From Cavia porcellus (lineage: Eukaryota > Chordata > Mammalia > Rodentia > Caviidae), in NCBI RefSeq assembly GCF_034190915.1, contig NW_026947485.1:37275519-37339518 (forward strand): a stretch of DNA of 64,000 nt. The letters are read 5' to 3'. Below, piece after piece: positions 23,760 to 35,535 of this stretch. The notes beneath the pieces are model-generated. The model saw nothing but the letters and a program-made list of their open reading frames with translations. It searched no databases and was not told the DNA's origin. The stretch's first letter is position 1; each line of letters starts with the position of its first letter. Position numbers and translations under genes: made by a program.

Positions 23760-24590
23760 AAACACTCAAAGTAGGCTAAAATACATTCATAGCTTTGTAC
23801 ATGATTGGTTAAGATAACACCCATAATTAATTGGTCAGGGAAATAAAAGCTTCAGACAGAAGAGTTTGTGAGGGTCTTGCCTTCTCTTACCAGGGCCACT
23901 CAAACTTCATGATCTCTTTAACAGCTTTCCATGATCGGGATAACTGAAGGACAACACAGCATCCAATGTGCTGTCTTCCTGGCAACCTCTGCTGTAAATG
24001 AAAAAATGTCCCTCTATATTGTGGTATTCAACCAATGAGAAAACTAATAATCAAAAACATTAGCTGTCATATATATAACTGATTTCTTTGAAGATCTGGA
24101 TTTAGAACCCAAATTTCTAATTTTGAGTCACTTTTGTGTGAGGTCTTCATCTATATTATCATTCTTTAAATCCTTTATGACTAACCTAGAGTAGGTACTC
24201 AAGAAATGTTTCCTTAATTGGGTGTCTTATTTCCTCCTAAATTTCTTTTCACTTATTCGTAATTGTGTTTAAAAAATACACACATGTACACACACATACA
24301 TATAGAGAGAGAGGTGAGAGAGGTGGCGTAAGGATCATCTATAAATCAGAAAGGCAGCCCAGAATTATGGGCATGATTGTTGATCCATTTTTTTGGTCAA
24401 TAAATGAAGAAAATCACTAAGGAGATTAGCTAAGTGAAATTGCTCTTTATAATTCCTATCGAACTTCTCTTGCATACCAAGAATTTACATGTATTATGTC
24501 AACTCTCACAATAGCCCCAAAAGTAAACTGAGACTCTTGGAGGTAAATATTCAGCAGGTCATATATACTGTGGCTATTGTAAAATTCTCC
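23760..24590. other. Unassigned sequence
   Basis: Contains an imperfect CA/GA microsatellite at about 24280-24325. Nothing else recognised. Confidence 0.55.
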
Positions 24591-24604
24591 ATTGTTTATA
24601 TTCC

Positions 24605-24707
24605 TTTTTTTTTTTTATTTTTTTTTTAATCGGTACCGGGGATCGAACTCACGACCACCTGCTTGCAAGGCAGGTGCTTATGCCACTGAGCTAAATCCCC
24701 AGCCCCA
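24605..24707 (-). mobile_element. ID-type SINE
   Basis: Near-consensus reverse copy with a perfect 14 bp target-site duplication ATTGTTTATATTCC (24591-24604 and 24708-24721). Confidence 0.95.
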
Positions 24708-24867
24708 ATTGTTTATATTCCTAATATCACCTCAGGACATAGGGTTCAGAAAGCCAAGAGAAGGAATTTCTAACATATGACTAAATCTTACAGTTCTGCT
24801 TTACTATTATTTCTGTACTCTCATTGTTCCCATATTAACTCAGTATAACCTTGTTATTGTTGTTTGA

Positions 24868-24966
24868 GTTTGTTTTGTTTTGTTTTTGGTAGTGCTGGTG
24901 ATTGAATACAGGGCTTAATACATGCTAACCAGATATATTACCTCTGAGCTATATCCCCAGCCCCCT
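24868..24966 (-). mobile_element. ID-type SINE, older
   Basis: GTAGTGCTGGTGATTGAATA through CTGAGCTATATCCCCAGCCC in reverse, preceded by a TTTTG-rich tail. Confidence 0.8.
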
Positions 24967-24969
24967 TAT

Positions 24970-25636
24970 TTTCTTTCAGCATAACATTGGCAAAAAAGAA
25001 CAAATTAAAAAAGAAGCCCATGTTTTGTTTGCTGAGTAAGGGAATATCCCATTTATTTTCTGTGAGAAAAAGATTTCAGCCCTATCCCAACAGAGGCTTT
25101 GCCCAAGCCATAGGTGAACTCGGACCAGCCTCAGGTATGAAGCTGAAGTCTGTCTTCTCCCAGGAGGTGGCAGCAGCTGCAGCCTCTGCCTGCTGGAAAA
25201 ATCACACAGAATTCATTTGTTTTTCTATTGGCATCCAAACCTAGAAATTGCTAGTTCCAAAGACGACTTTATCCCTTCCTTGGTTTGCTGGGCTTGGTTG
25301 GAGCCAGGGCTTAGGGAGTGCAGGAGCTGGCAATGATTTTTCTTGTAAGTGGAACTTATTAAGTGCCTAGTTTTCTTTGGTAAACATTTTGGTCTAGGCT
25401 GTGACCTTGAAGCATGTGTGAAGGAGGATCAGGAAGTCTTTGACCAGGAAAAAAGCGCTTTCAAAAGAAGCAAACAGTAATTGAAATACATCCACCCCAG
25501 CATAAATCCAGCAGATACCACTCACAGTTGGGTGCCACATGAAGACTATATTCTAGACCTATCCTGCCCACAGCTGGACAGCTGACCTTGTCACTGAACC
25601 TGTTAGAGCTGCAGTTTCTTTATCTACCCAGTATCA
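24970..25636. other. Single-copy-looking stretch with an 85-codon open frame
   Basis: No repeat recognised. A plus-strand frame at 24987-25244 starts in an A-rich Lys run and has no family resemblance. It also contains an acceptor-like CTTCTCCCAG at about 25152-25161, so it could be part of a lncRNA exon. That is not established. Confidence 0.35.
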
Positions 25637-25644
25637 ACTAGGTC

Positions 25645-25940
25645 AATGATAGTGAACCTTGTAGAGATGTGTGCAAACTACAACCCAAAACCCACTTATT
25701 TATCACAAAGTGCCAACATTGCAGGGGCTGGGAATTTAGCTCAGTGGGGTGGTGCCTCTCTGGCAAGTATGATGTCCTGAGTTCGATTCCTGGTACTCCC
25801 CACCAAAAAAAAAAAAAAAAATGCTAGCACTGCAATTAAACCTAAATATTGAGGCTTTAGTGTAGAAAAAATAACTCATACATTAACATCTTTTGTTTTA
25901 AAAGGAAAACAATCTGCATGCCATAGATCAGTATCACTAG
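25645..25940. mobile_element. hAT-like DNA transposon (copy 3) with a SINE inside
   Basis: Left end AATGATAGTGAACCTTG. The right end, reverse-complemented, is CTAGTGATACTGATCTATGG. Flanks ACTAGGTC (25637-25644) and ACTAGGTG (25941-25948) match at 7 of 8 bases, the hAT target-site length. About 200 bases remain without the SINE at 25724-25821. Confidence 0.65.
25724..25821 (+). mobile_element. ID-type SINE
   Basis: GGGGCTGGGAATTTAGCTCA head and poly(A). A diverged 13 bp target-site duplication (25711-25723 and 25822-25834, three mismatches) makes this an older insertion than its consensus-like neighbours. Confidence 0.88.
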
Positions 25941-26384
25941 ACTAGGTGATCTTGAAGCATCTCATAGTCCTTATGAGTTTCTGCACCTTTATTTTCTGAA
26001 TTAAGCAGGAGTGGGCCTTTACTCTTTCTGAATTTTAAAAATCTGAGACATAACAAAGCGTTCCTGGTTCCAAGTTAATCCCAGTTGAGCACATATCCTG
26101 GTTTGGCAGACGCTGCCAGTGGCATAGCAGGTGGGCAGAAATCCCAGGAAAGGTCTGGATACCACACAGCTATGGACAAACCATCAACTGCTGGGGGTTG
26201 CTTTGCAAACTGCCACATCTAAATGAAGCTGATGAAATGCTATTTCAAAAAAGCAATTAACACTAATTCCTAGTGTTTGGAACCAAAAGTCCCTTAGTGA
26301 AGAGTGAAATTGGCTTAGAAAAAGAGTATCCCAGCTCTTTGTGTAGAAATATTTGCATTTAAGGAGACTTTTTTGTATGTGGGT

Positions 26385-26525
26385 ACGCAGGACCTTGTGC
26401 TTTCCTGGTGGGTACTGTGCTGCTGAGATATATCCTCGGCCTGCCGAAGGAGATTTCTTTTTTTCTTTCTTTCTTTTTTTTTTTTTTTTTTTTTTTTTTG
26501 GTGCTGGAGATTGAACTCTTTAAAG
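26385..26525 (-). mobile_element. ID-like remnant with long T-rich tract
   Basis: Reverse ID-like pieces (GGTGCTGGAGATTGAACTCT and CTGCTGAGATATATCCTCGG) surround a (TTTC)n and poly(T) stretch at about 26456-26500. Two Lys-rich minus-strand open frames are artefacts of this tract. Confidence 0.55.
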
Positions 26526-26589
26526 TAATCCATAGTACAAGATAGGGGCTTAAAAAATTCTCCAAATGAAATCAGTACAAATTTTTCTT

Positions 26590-27400
26590 TTCATTCAACT
26601 AAGAGAAATGAGTAGGATAACTATCTCGTATTTTCTTTTTTCCTTTTCCCTTCCTTCCTTTCCCCTTCCCCCAATCTTAGTTCCTTTTTCCTTTTGAACA
26701 ATTTCTTCCCATTTCACAATATCAATTGTGCATTTTGGACCTTATTTACTCCTTTAGTTTTTCACACCAGAGAGACATTATATTTACACGTGTGAGTCTG
26801 ATTTATCTCACTCATCAGAGTGGTCTCAAGTTGTATCTATTTCCCTATAAAAGGCTCAAGTTATGACTGAGTAGTATTCCATTGTGTACGAAGACCACAC
26901 CTTTTTTATCCATTCCTAAGTTTGATGGGCATTTGGGTTGCTTCCAAGATTTAGCTATTACAGATTGTATAGCTATACACAGGGGTGTAAATATATATGG
27001 TGGCATGATGTTTTTAATTTTGGGAAGATATCTAGAAGAGAAATAGTTGGGTTGGATGGACCCTGTACTCCTAGTTCTTTGAGGAATCTGCACAGTGACT
27101 GCTCCAGACTACACTCCCACCAACAGTAGAGAAGGGTTCCTTTATCCCCACAGCCTGTCCAGCATTTGGTATTGGTTAGTTTCTTGATGATAGACATTAT
27201 TCCTGAAGATGGCATCTCAGTGTTGTTTTAATTGCGTCTTTCAAATGACTGATGATATTTAACATTTTTTTCATGTATTTATTTGCCATTTGTGTTTCAT
27301 CATCTGAGAAGTGCTTATTTATCTCAGCTGCTCCTCTTTATATTGGGTCTTTGAAGGGGGGGAGCTGTTTTTTTCAATTCTGTCTGTGTTCGAGGTATTA
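26590..27400 (-). mobile_element. L1 3' region, reverse
   Basis: Reverse L1 landmarks in order: GAGTAGTATTCCATTGTGTA, GATGGGCATTTGGGTTGCTT, ACACTCCCACCAACAGTAGA and CCTGTCCAGCATTTGGTATT. The several overlapping open frames on both strands are L1 residue. Confidence 0.85.
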
Positions 27401-27730
27401 GCCCTTCTGAGGGACAACCGGCTAAAGTTTTTTCCCATTCTGTGGGTCATCAACACCTCCAAACCACTCCATCTCCTCCTTTACCCATTTTCCTCTTCCT
27501 GCCTGGCTGTCTCTCTTCCTCTCTCTTCCTACCTGGCTGTCTCCTTCCCCTGTTCTCCCTCCCAATCGCTGTCATTCTATCTCACGTCACTTATCCCTTG
27601 TCTCATTACTGTCTGGGCCTCCGTAGTCTCTCTGTGTGTCTGTCTCATTTTCTTTTAGTGCAGAGCCTTAAATAGCTACTATAGAAAAGCATTGCCAGAT
27701 TTTATAACTTAAATAAGATATTTTGTTGTT
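27400..27730. other. CT-rich unassigned stretch
   Basis: Pyrimidine-rich on the plus strand (27470-27600), with tandem-like CTGGCTGTCTC repeats at about 27501 and 27533. The overlapping Ser/Pro/Leu open frames follow from this composition. Confidence 0.5.
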
Positions 27731-27915
27731 GCTAGGCACAGTGGCATACACTTTTATGTATTTCCAGTTACTCAGGAGGCTGAAGCGGAGGAGTCTTAAA
27801 TTCAAAGCTAACCTGAGCAACCTAGAGAGGCCTTATCTCAAAAAATAAAAAGGGCTAAAGATGTAACTCACTGGTAGAGACCCCTAGATTCCATCCCTAC
27901 TTCCATCAAAACTAT
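27731..27915 (+). mobile_element. B1+ID dimeric SINE
   Basis: GCTAGGCACAGTGGCATACA, ACTCAGGAGGCTGAAGCGGA, an A-rich linker and GGGCTAAAGATGTAACTCAC. A (TG)n run at 27917-27937 follows. Confidence 0.75.
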
Positions 27916-27939
27916 ATATGTGTGTGTGTGTGTGTGTTA

Positions 27940-29460
27940 ATTTTAAAAACAAGTAAGTACTAATTATATATTTCTCCAAAGACTAAAAGAAAAAAAACCC
28001 TTGCTCATAGTTAACGCTCCTAAACTCTATATTAATTATTTTAATAACTTCCTGTATTGGCTATAGATCACTGAACTATAGTTTCATATAGTTCATTGAC
28101 CTTCAGTAGAAAAATGATTCTCTGTTCTTCAATAATCCTGACAGGAGCAGCCTGACATCATTGTAAAAAGAAAAACAAGCTAAAAACAGTAGTTGAGTAT
28201 ATACACCCTGAATTGCATATTCAGTTGCAAAATCATCATCATTATTATTGTAATTACAGAGAGGAGGCATTTCAATAATTGTTCAAAGTGTCTTCTAGAG
28301 GAAATAACTAAATCAGGGCCAGCTGTCACAAGCCAATCTACAATAATGATCCCCGTATGTGCATCTTCAGTATTCATAGCAACTCTACAATAATAAATTT
28401 ATGCATTCATCTAATGTCCCTAAACAACCTAAAAAATAACAAACCTATGATCAGAGTTGATGTCTGACTTAGGTCACTGACCTATGTTTTTAAACAGTGT
28501 CCCTAAATAACCTTAGCCTCACAAACTGCCAGACAAAAATTACACCATCAATTCAATAATGGACAAGAGTGGGTGGCCCAGGATCCAATTCAAACATGAT
28601 AACAACAAATCTAGGTACCTGAGGAGAGGGGAAGCCATCTAGATCAGTAGACAACTAAAAAATTTCAGAATATGCATGGAGATAGACATGCTTTATTAAA
28701 TTAAAAATGATAAACAAGCCATGAACTGTAGACGCCTTGATTTTTGTTTACTCATGAAATCAGCCAAAAGGAGAGAGATTTTTCTTTTCCTAAGATACAG
28801 CTGTGAAATGACTAATGGGAATTACATGAGCCTGCACCAAGAACTGAATGTGCCACTTCACTGAGAACAAAAAATGCTGCACTGATAGAGGCTGTCCTTG
28901 CAGATTAATACATTGGGTGCTTGAAAGAGGACCAACCAGGTACAGATATGGTGCATTTGTAAAGAGCTAGAATTAGCCAGACATCTTTGCAGACTTGCCC
29001 CATATCTCAGCACCTTTGAATCATGGTTATATCTTTAATTTCATGTTCCTAAAGAAACTCCAGAGGGAAAGAAAGAAGGCAAGAGAAAATTACTTACCGT
29101 GATTTTTCCCTTGCTGGGCCAGTTTTGCTTTCCAAATAGGACTCTTGCTGAAGGCTGGGCCTGAGCCACATAAGAAGGGTGAATAATCCAAGAATACTTA
29201 AGGAACTTGCTAACTGTCCTGGTAAAGCCTTTCTAGGTTCTAAAAATCATACTGGTTATGTCATTTGCAGATTTGCATCCCCAGCTAAAAACATCTTAAC
29301 TCATATGCAACTTAACCTGCTCAGTAATTAAAATACTTTTTCCACAAAAGTATCAAAAGAGACATGGCTTGATGTATTGAAAATTGTTTCAAGGCACAAT
29401 CTGCATGGCTTCCCGTTGTCCTTATTGTTGTAAAAGTAAGACATGACCTTAATAAAAACA
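27940..29460. other. Largely single-copy-looking stretch
   Basis: About 1.5 kb without a repeat I can name. Open frames at 28180-28393 overlap on opposite strands and have no family resemblance. It is a candidate region for unrecognised LINC-PINT exons or conserved non-coding sequence. Confidence 0.45.
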
Positions 29461-29464
29461 TATT

Positions 29465-29702
29465 GAAAGCCAGTCATAATACTACATGCCTGTAATCCCA
29501 GCTACTCAGGAAACTGAGGTAGGAGTGTCACAAGTTCAAGGCCTGAGACTCTGTTTCAAAGTAAAAAATAAAAAGGGCTGAGGATATAGCTCAGTGGTAT
29601 ACATACTTTACGTAGTGTGCACAAGGCCTTGGAGTCAATCCCAATCTCATAAAAAACACGCATAAAAAATAGAAAAAAAGAAAGAAAGAAAGAAAGAATG
29701 AA
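29465..29702 (+). mobile_element. B1+ID dimeric SINE with (GAAA)n tail
   Basis: CCTGTAATCCCAGCTACTCA, CTCTGTTTCAAAGTAAA, GGGCTGAGGATATAGCTCAG and an AGAAAGAAAGAAAG microsatellite. Confidence 0.85.
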
Positions 29703-30019
29703 CGAAAGAGAAAAATGATTTATAATGGAAGAGAAAAAAGTCTTCTTCCCATTCTTTTAAAAAAAATAGGACAGACTTTCAAAACAGGTTAATAGGAGGG
29801 TAACAATAATTAATGTATTGCATATTATTAGCTTAGTAATTACTCAGAATACAAGATATAAGTCTAAAGTATTGTCAAGACAATATTAGTACAAACCTTT
29901 TCAATAAACTAAGAGACACTAGCTGTATAACTATCTTAACTAGCTTGTGTGTGTGTATATATTTTTTTCCTCTTCCCTTCCTTCTTTTTCCCCTTCTTGC
30001 CATACTTATCACAAGGTGA

Positions 30020-30560
30020 GCACTCATAACTGTTTCTTATGTTTCCTCCATAAAAGGATATATGATTTCTAGACAATTTTTACACAAAGCAGATTGTATT
30101 ATATGAAGTGCCTTGTACAGTATTTATTTGATAATATACTAGACAAATTTCCTTATCTAATCACTGGATTATAATTTAGGCAGTTACTGCCTAATCAATG
30201 AACATTTGTATAATTTCCATTTGCACCATTATTATTAACCATATTTCCTTGAATATCCTCATATGTATGTCATTGGGAATTTTCTGACTTACCAGTAGGA
30301 TAAATTCCTTTCAGCAAATTGCTGTCTCACAATATATGGACATTGAAGGTTGAGTTATGTTCCCAACTTGTAACCACCTCCCAGAATTTTTCCAGTTTAC
30401 ATTTCCATCAACAGGATAAATTCCATTGTAACTCTGCCAAAACTAAGTTTTATTGAACTTTTAAATTTTTGTTACACATACATTAACATGTTATCATATT
30501 GTGATTTGCATTTTTCTGAGCACAGGTACAATAGAACATTTTTCTCTAAATTTCTGCCAT
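30020..30560 (-). mobile_element. Old L1/HAL1-like fragment, reverse
   Basis: CAGTTTACATTTCCATCAAC and TATTGTGATTTGCATTTTTC resemble the reverse L1 3' ORF2 region. Diverged. Confidence 0.45.
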
Positions 30561-31910
30561 TCTTATTTCCTTTATGAAATACTTATTTATATTCCTTGTC
30601 TCTTGTTCTGTTCATTTTTTTCTGGTAAAACGGTAAGATCTCTTTGTATGAAATAAGCACTTTTTCTATTGAGTTGTAAATCATTTTTTCCCACTGTGCT
30701 TTCGACTTTGGCTCTGTTCATAGTGTTATCTTGCTGCTGTTGTCATCAGTTTGGATTTTACCATATAAAAGATTTAAATATTTTAGACCAGGGTATTTAA
30801 CCAGCATTTCCCTTTTTGGTTTATAAGTCTTGCCTGTGTTTTAAATGTTAGGTGTCTTCCATTTGGTTCTCTTTACAGTTGTAGTTTGATTTGAGTTCCA
30901 GTACAGATTTTTTTTAAAAAATATTTTTTTATTGTGAAAGAGAAAACCTACGAAATCAAGGTCATTAAGAAGGGGAAAACCCAGAGACCCCAACCTCCCA
31001 CTGCTCCCTGGCTGGCCTCTCAGAATGATTTATATTCCATACAAGGGAACTCTGCCCCTCTATTTTGTATGTGCAGATATGACAGCAGCCTTATCTCTGA
31101 AAGGAATAATCAAACTATCTTGGCATCAAGCAATCTAGATTTTAGTGTCGGCTGTTCATCAGAGCTGTCTGGGAAACACAAAGCTGCCTGGTACCTTTGA
31201 GGATATTACATGAGGGAAAAAGAGCTGTTTGTCTCATAGGAAGCTGAGTTTGTGCACATTCAGACCAGAAGCCTCCGCTGCCTCAGCCCTAACCCCCAAG
31301 ACGTGGTTTGAGCTAGCTTATTGTCCAGGCAACCCCAGATGGGCATTCAAATTCATTTAAAGCAGCCTATTCATTCTATTCATTAAATCAATAAGGAGTC
31401 AGATAGTAAAGATGCAATTAATTCTTTTCTCACCTTTGTATTTGGAAATTTTCAAACCCATGAAGATCAAAAGAATGGTACAATAAATGCCCCTATATCT
31501 TGCACTGAATTCAATAATTGTTAACATTTTTTCACTTTTGCTTTATCCCTAACAGGCAGCTTATGTACTGAAACATTTGAAAATAAGTTAAATACCTCAG
31601 CCTATAGTTAATAGTTCACTTAAAATAATTCAGTAAGCATCTCTTAAAAGCATATTATTTTCAGGCCTGGGAAAATTAGCAATGATTCAGTAATATGTAC
31701 ATATTTCTAAGCTTCTATTTAAACTTCTTCAATTGTCCAAGTGCTTTATATAGGCTTTTTTTTCCTCTTTGATCCAAGATCTTAACAAGGTCTATACATT
31801 CCATTTGATTCTGTCTCTTGAGTCCAGGGCCCAGAGATGGATATTCAGCAATATCTGGAGACATTTTTATTTTCATAATTAGGGGTGCTACTGGAACTGT
31901 ATTTATTACA
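30560..31910. other. Single-copy-looking stretch
   Basis: No repeat recognised in about 1.3 kb. The part around 30950-31380 is richer in GC than its surroundings and holds an 88-codon open frame with no family resemblance (30934-31200). Confidence 0.4.
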
Positions 31911-31917
31911 TAGTTCA

Positions 31918-32290
31918 CTTTTTTTGGTACTATAACAAAATACTTGAGTGTGGGTGCTATTACAAAGAAAAGAGGTTTATTTGATTCATGGTTTTGGAGA
32001 GTAAAACTCCAAGATCAGGTGTCCCTATCAGTTTGGCTTCTTGTGTTGGGCCCCTTGGTTGCTTCACAGCAAGGTAGAGAAACATAAAGGGATCCAGGAT
32101 GCAAAAAGGCCCAATCAGAGGAGATAAGCATGTTTTATAACAACCTGCACTTCCAAGATCTAACTGGTATCAGACAAAAATCACATTAGTACATTCTGAA
32201 AGCCAGGCCACTAATGACCTGGTCTTTCCAGTAGGTGCCACCTCTTAGTTCTGTCACTTCTCAGCGTCACCACATTGTGGATCAGGATTC
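31918..32290 (-). mobile_element. MaLR-type LTR, reverse
   Basis: TATAACAAAATACTTGAGTG and AAAGAAAAGAGGTTTATTTG are the reverse 3' end of MST/MLT LTRs. It fades out at about 32290. Confidence 0.75.
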
Positions 32291-32329
32291 CAGCAGAGGA
32301 ACCTCTGATGAAAAACCACATCCAGTACA

Positions 32330-32465
32330 TAGCAGATAACTAATGGGTAGAGAGCAGTGATGCATGCTAAATATCCTACAATTCACAGCCCCCATAACAA
32401 AGAATTGCATGATCCAAAATGTCAGTGCCAAAGTTGAAAAGACCTTACTACAGACTCCAAACTTT
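32330..32465. mobile_element. Charlie-like (hAT) DNA transposon fossil
   Basis: TGCATGCTAAATATCCTACA, ACAAAGAATTGCATGATCCA and AAATGTCAGTGCCAAAG follow the order of an old eutherian hAT-Charlie repeat. Confidence 0.45.
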
Positions 32466-32594
32466 TTGTTTTTCATGACACTGACTTCTAGACTACTAGT
32501 TGTTTTGTAGAGTGTCCCACACTGTCAGATTTCCTGATTGTTTCTTTATGATTAGTTTTCATTTAAACTAAGAGCAATGCTATTACATAGATGA

Positions 32595-32770
32595 CTGTAA
32601 CAGTTAGCTACTACTGAATGACAAATTACCCCCCAAATTCAGTGACATAATCTTAAGAATCAGTAGTTCTGCTGACCATGGCTGGGCTTGACATGCCAAG
32701 TCACGTTTGGTATGACTTCCACTGGGATCAGTACTCTTAGTCTATCACACTTAGCAGGATAGCCTCCAGA
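32595..32770. mobile_element. Ancient interspersed repeat, class uncertain
   Basis: GTTAGCTACTACTGAATGAC, AATTACCCCCCAAATTCAGT and similar phrases recur in diverged form near 47.07 and 52.03 kb, so this is a dispersed family. I cannot name it safely. Confidence 0.4.
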
Positions 32771-33114
32771 AGAGGCAGCATCTAAAAGAAAGGGGAAGCA
32801 TCTACTGAAACCAGAAGCTTAGTAGACTTTGCACTCTTGATAGTTTAACAGCATTATATTGACAAAGGCATGCAACGCAGCCAACCCAAGTCAAATGATG
32901 GATAAGTAAACTCCAACCCCTCATATTGCAATCAGTCTGCCAAAGTGATATTGTGAACCTCTCATCAAATACAGTGTCAGGTCATCCCCTCTTAGTGATG
33001 TTAACGTGTGACACTTAAACAGTACCTGACCTCTTTTTGGAACACTCTTACCTTTTATGTATTTGGAGATACTGCAGTATACTGCATCAATCCTATTCCC
33101 CATTGTATTGTTTT

Positions 33115-33525
33115 TTGAGGGCGGTGATAACAAAGTACTCACAAAATTGATGATTTAAAACTATAAACATTCATCATCTGGAAGTTAGAAGTAAGAAAAT
33201 AATGTTATGAGAGCCATGTTCCCACTGAAACCGGTAGGGGAAAATCCTGCTTTGCCTTTCCACTTCCAGTAGCCCTGGACATCCCATGGCTCACAGCTTC
33301 AGTTTATCCTCTACCCTCATATGGCGTTCTCCCCATGTGTCTGAGTCTTTACGTGGCCATTTTAGAATAAGGATACCAGACATGTTGGATTAAGAACCCA
33401 CAATACACTAGTATGATCCCATCTTAACTAATTACACCTGCATCAACCTGGTTTCCTGATAGGAGCACGTTCTGAGGACTAAGACCTCAACATTTTTTGG
33501 AGGACAACATTCAACCCCTAAATCC
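33115..33525 (-). mobile_element. MaLR (MLT1-like) LTR, reverse
   Basis: GGTGATAACAAAGTACTCAC at one end and CTCAACATTTTTTGGAGGAC, CATTCAACCCCTAA at the other. Confidence 0.7.
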
Positions 33526-33716
33526 TATTACCTTTCATTCAGTGGTTTTACCATTCATTGTATCTCATCATCCAGGGTATTTATTACCTTGAGAATAAGC
33601 AAATGTGTTTTCCTTAACCTTCATCATTTCTTCAAATTTATTAGCTGTTAAGTTTCTGCAAGAAGGCTTTTTCCTATTTCTCTGCCTTCTCTGATATTTT
33701 TAAAATAATTTGGGTA

Positions 33717-33918
33717 CAGTGATACTTCAATTTGTGAGTGACTTTGTTTGCAAACAATTTGGCTCAAAAATGGAGCATTTGGCAAAATTTTGTTTTTGTT
33801 TGTAAACTCTGCATCGGGTGACAAACACGACCATCCCCATTTTTCCCACACAAACACAAATGTGGCCATCTTTCCAAACTCATAGAACAAATTAAGTTCA
33901 TGAACTAAGGTGCCACTA
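33717..33918. mobile_element. Mariner-type non-autonomous DNA element
   Basis: The left end CAGTGATACTTCAATTTGTG and the reverse-complemented right end TAGTGGCACCTTAGTTCATG align as inverted repeats. TA flanks both sides (33715-33716 and 33919-33920). A 91-codon open frame crosses it but shows no transposase features. Confidence 0.6.
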
Positions 33919-33979
33919 TACATGGCTTTTGCTTTGTGAGATTTTGTTTGGTTGGTTGTTTGGGGTTTTTGGTTTTTGT

Positions 33980-34085
33980 TTTTTACTTTTTTGAGACAGG
34001 GTCATGCTATGTAGTCTAGACTGGTCCCAGATTCATGGTGATCATGCCTCAACTACCTGAGTACTGAGATCACCACACTTGGCTG
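33980..34085 (-). mobile_element. B1-like SINE
   Basis: TTTTTTGAGACAGGGTCATG through ACCACACTTGGCTGG in reverse. Confidence 0.75.
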
Positions 34086-34114
34086 GCTTTTGCTTTATAT
34101 GCAACCATCTTGTT

Positions 34115-34212
34115 TATTTGTTTGTTTGTTTGTTAAAAGTGTTGGAGGTCATACCCCAGGTCTCATACATAGTTGGCAATCATTCTACCGTGGAGCTCTA
34201 CAACACAGCTGT
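34115..34212 (-). mobile_element. ID-type SINE, old
   Basis: (TTTG)n tail then GTTGGAGGTCATACCCCAGG, TCTACCGTGGAGCTCTACAA. Confidence 0.6.
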
Positions 34213-34600
34213 ATAACTATCATTTTTATACAACACACAAACAAAATTCTTCTGACCAAATTGTCTCAGACTTGTCTAGTAAGAGTCCATAAGGCTCTTA
34301 GAGAAATAAAACATAAATACATTTAAAACCTTTAAAAGATTAAAACAGTGTTTAATATGATAACTCCAACTTACTCACCTCTGCAGGACATGTATCTGTC
34401 ATCCAGCCGAGTCAGGGCTCTTGTGTTTCTCTCTGGAGAGGATATGTGACTGTTCCCCAGAGGGAAAGTCTCATCATCATTCCTAAAGTATAGCCATAAT
34501 GAAAACTGTCATTTATTGGGTATTCTGCTTTACGTACGTTTATTTGTAATTGTATTTGTATTGTGTATTTATAATTTGCAACAACCTTGTACATAAATTG

Positions 34601-34673
34601 TGTTACTGTACTCAGAGAAATCTGAGGTTTAATACCCTATAATGAATATAATCATGTATACCTAAAATGTACC
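34601..34673 (+). repeat. Inverted repeat, left arm
   Basis: About 73 bases that reappear in reverse complement at 35328-35403 with only a few differences. The shared core includes CTCAGAGAAATCTGAGG and AATGAATATAATCAT. The arms are 654 bases apart. Confidence 0.85.
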
Positions 34674-35327
34674 AATAAACTTAATAATAAAAAAAGAGAA
34701 ATCTGAGGCTTAAAATGTGGCACTGGAAACTGATGGTTTGAAACCTGAGTCTGTCACCTTTTAGGTATATGACTTGATCCTCTGATCTTGGTTTGCTTTT
34801 TGTCCTATGGCAGTGATACTTGCCTGACAGGTTGAGCCTAGCAATTTACCTGACCTAGAACAGGTATTGTATGTTTGCTTTTTTACCTATCCTGATGATA
34901 GGGTGTGACGTCTAGGTCACATGGATCAACCATAGTGGCACTGAATCCACCAGCAGTTACTCAAGAGTCCGTCAATCTGATTAATTGAGTGTGCTCATTA
35001 GGGATTGAAGATAGTGTGACCTAAGTTTCTGCTAAAATATCTTTGGGGGAAAACAAGTTGCTAATCAATTTCTTAAAAACCAATATTGTAGGAGAAAGAT
35101 TATTCAGTTTAAGAGAATTACTTTTAGGAAGACTGTTAACATGTTACATGCACATTAGGAAGCTCTTTACAAATCTCTCTCCAAAGGAGACTCCAGCTTG
35201 GTTAACCTGAAAAAAAAAAATGCATTCATTCATTCCACAAATAACTGCAAGTTAAATTTTTAAAATGTGTGGCCAGGCAATTTTGTCACTGAGCAAACAT
35301 CACAGAATATACTTATATGATTAAAAT

Positions 35328-35403
35328 GATACATTTTAGGTATACATAATGATTATATTCATTATATGGAATTAAACCTCAGATTTCTCTGAGTATGGTA
35401 ACA
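35328..35403 (-). repeat. Inverted repeat, right arm
   Basis: Reverse complement of 34601-34673, with a 3-base insertion in the middle. Either two oppositely oriented copies of one dispersed repeat, or the long terminal inverted repeats of one element. Confidence 0.85.
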
Positions 35404-35472
35404 CTAGGTAACATAATTTTATGAAACCCCTGTCATATATGCTGTCCATTTATTTTCATTTATGTATTTATT

Positions 35473-35535
35473 TTTATGGTATTAGAGATGGAGCATCATG
35501 CATGCTAGGCAAGCACCACTGAGCCACATCCACAG
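35473..35535 (-). mobile_element. ID-type SINE remnant
   Basis: GGTATTAGAGATGGAGCATC and GGCAAGCACCACTGAGCCAC in reverse. Confidence 0.6.

Noticed and set aside
24987..25244. 85-codon frame considered as the LINC-PINT-encoded peptide (reported as 87 residues in human)
   Set aside because: I cannot confirm any residue match, and length alone is not evidence. Comparison with the human circular exon would be decisive.
26315..26565. Lys-rich minus-strand open frames
   Set aside because: Translation of a poly(T) and (TTTC)n tract beside an ID-like remnant.
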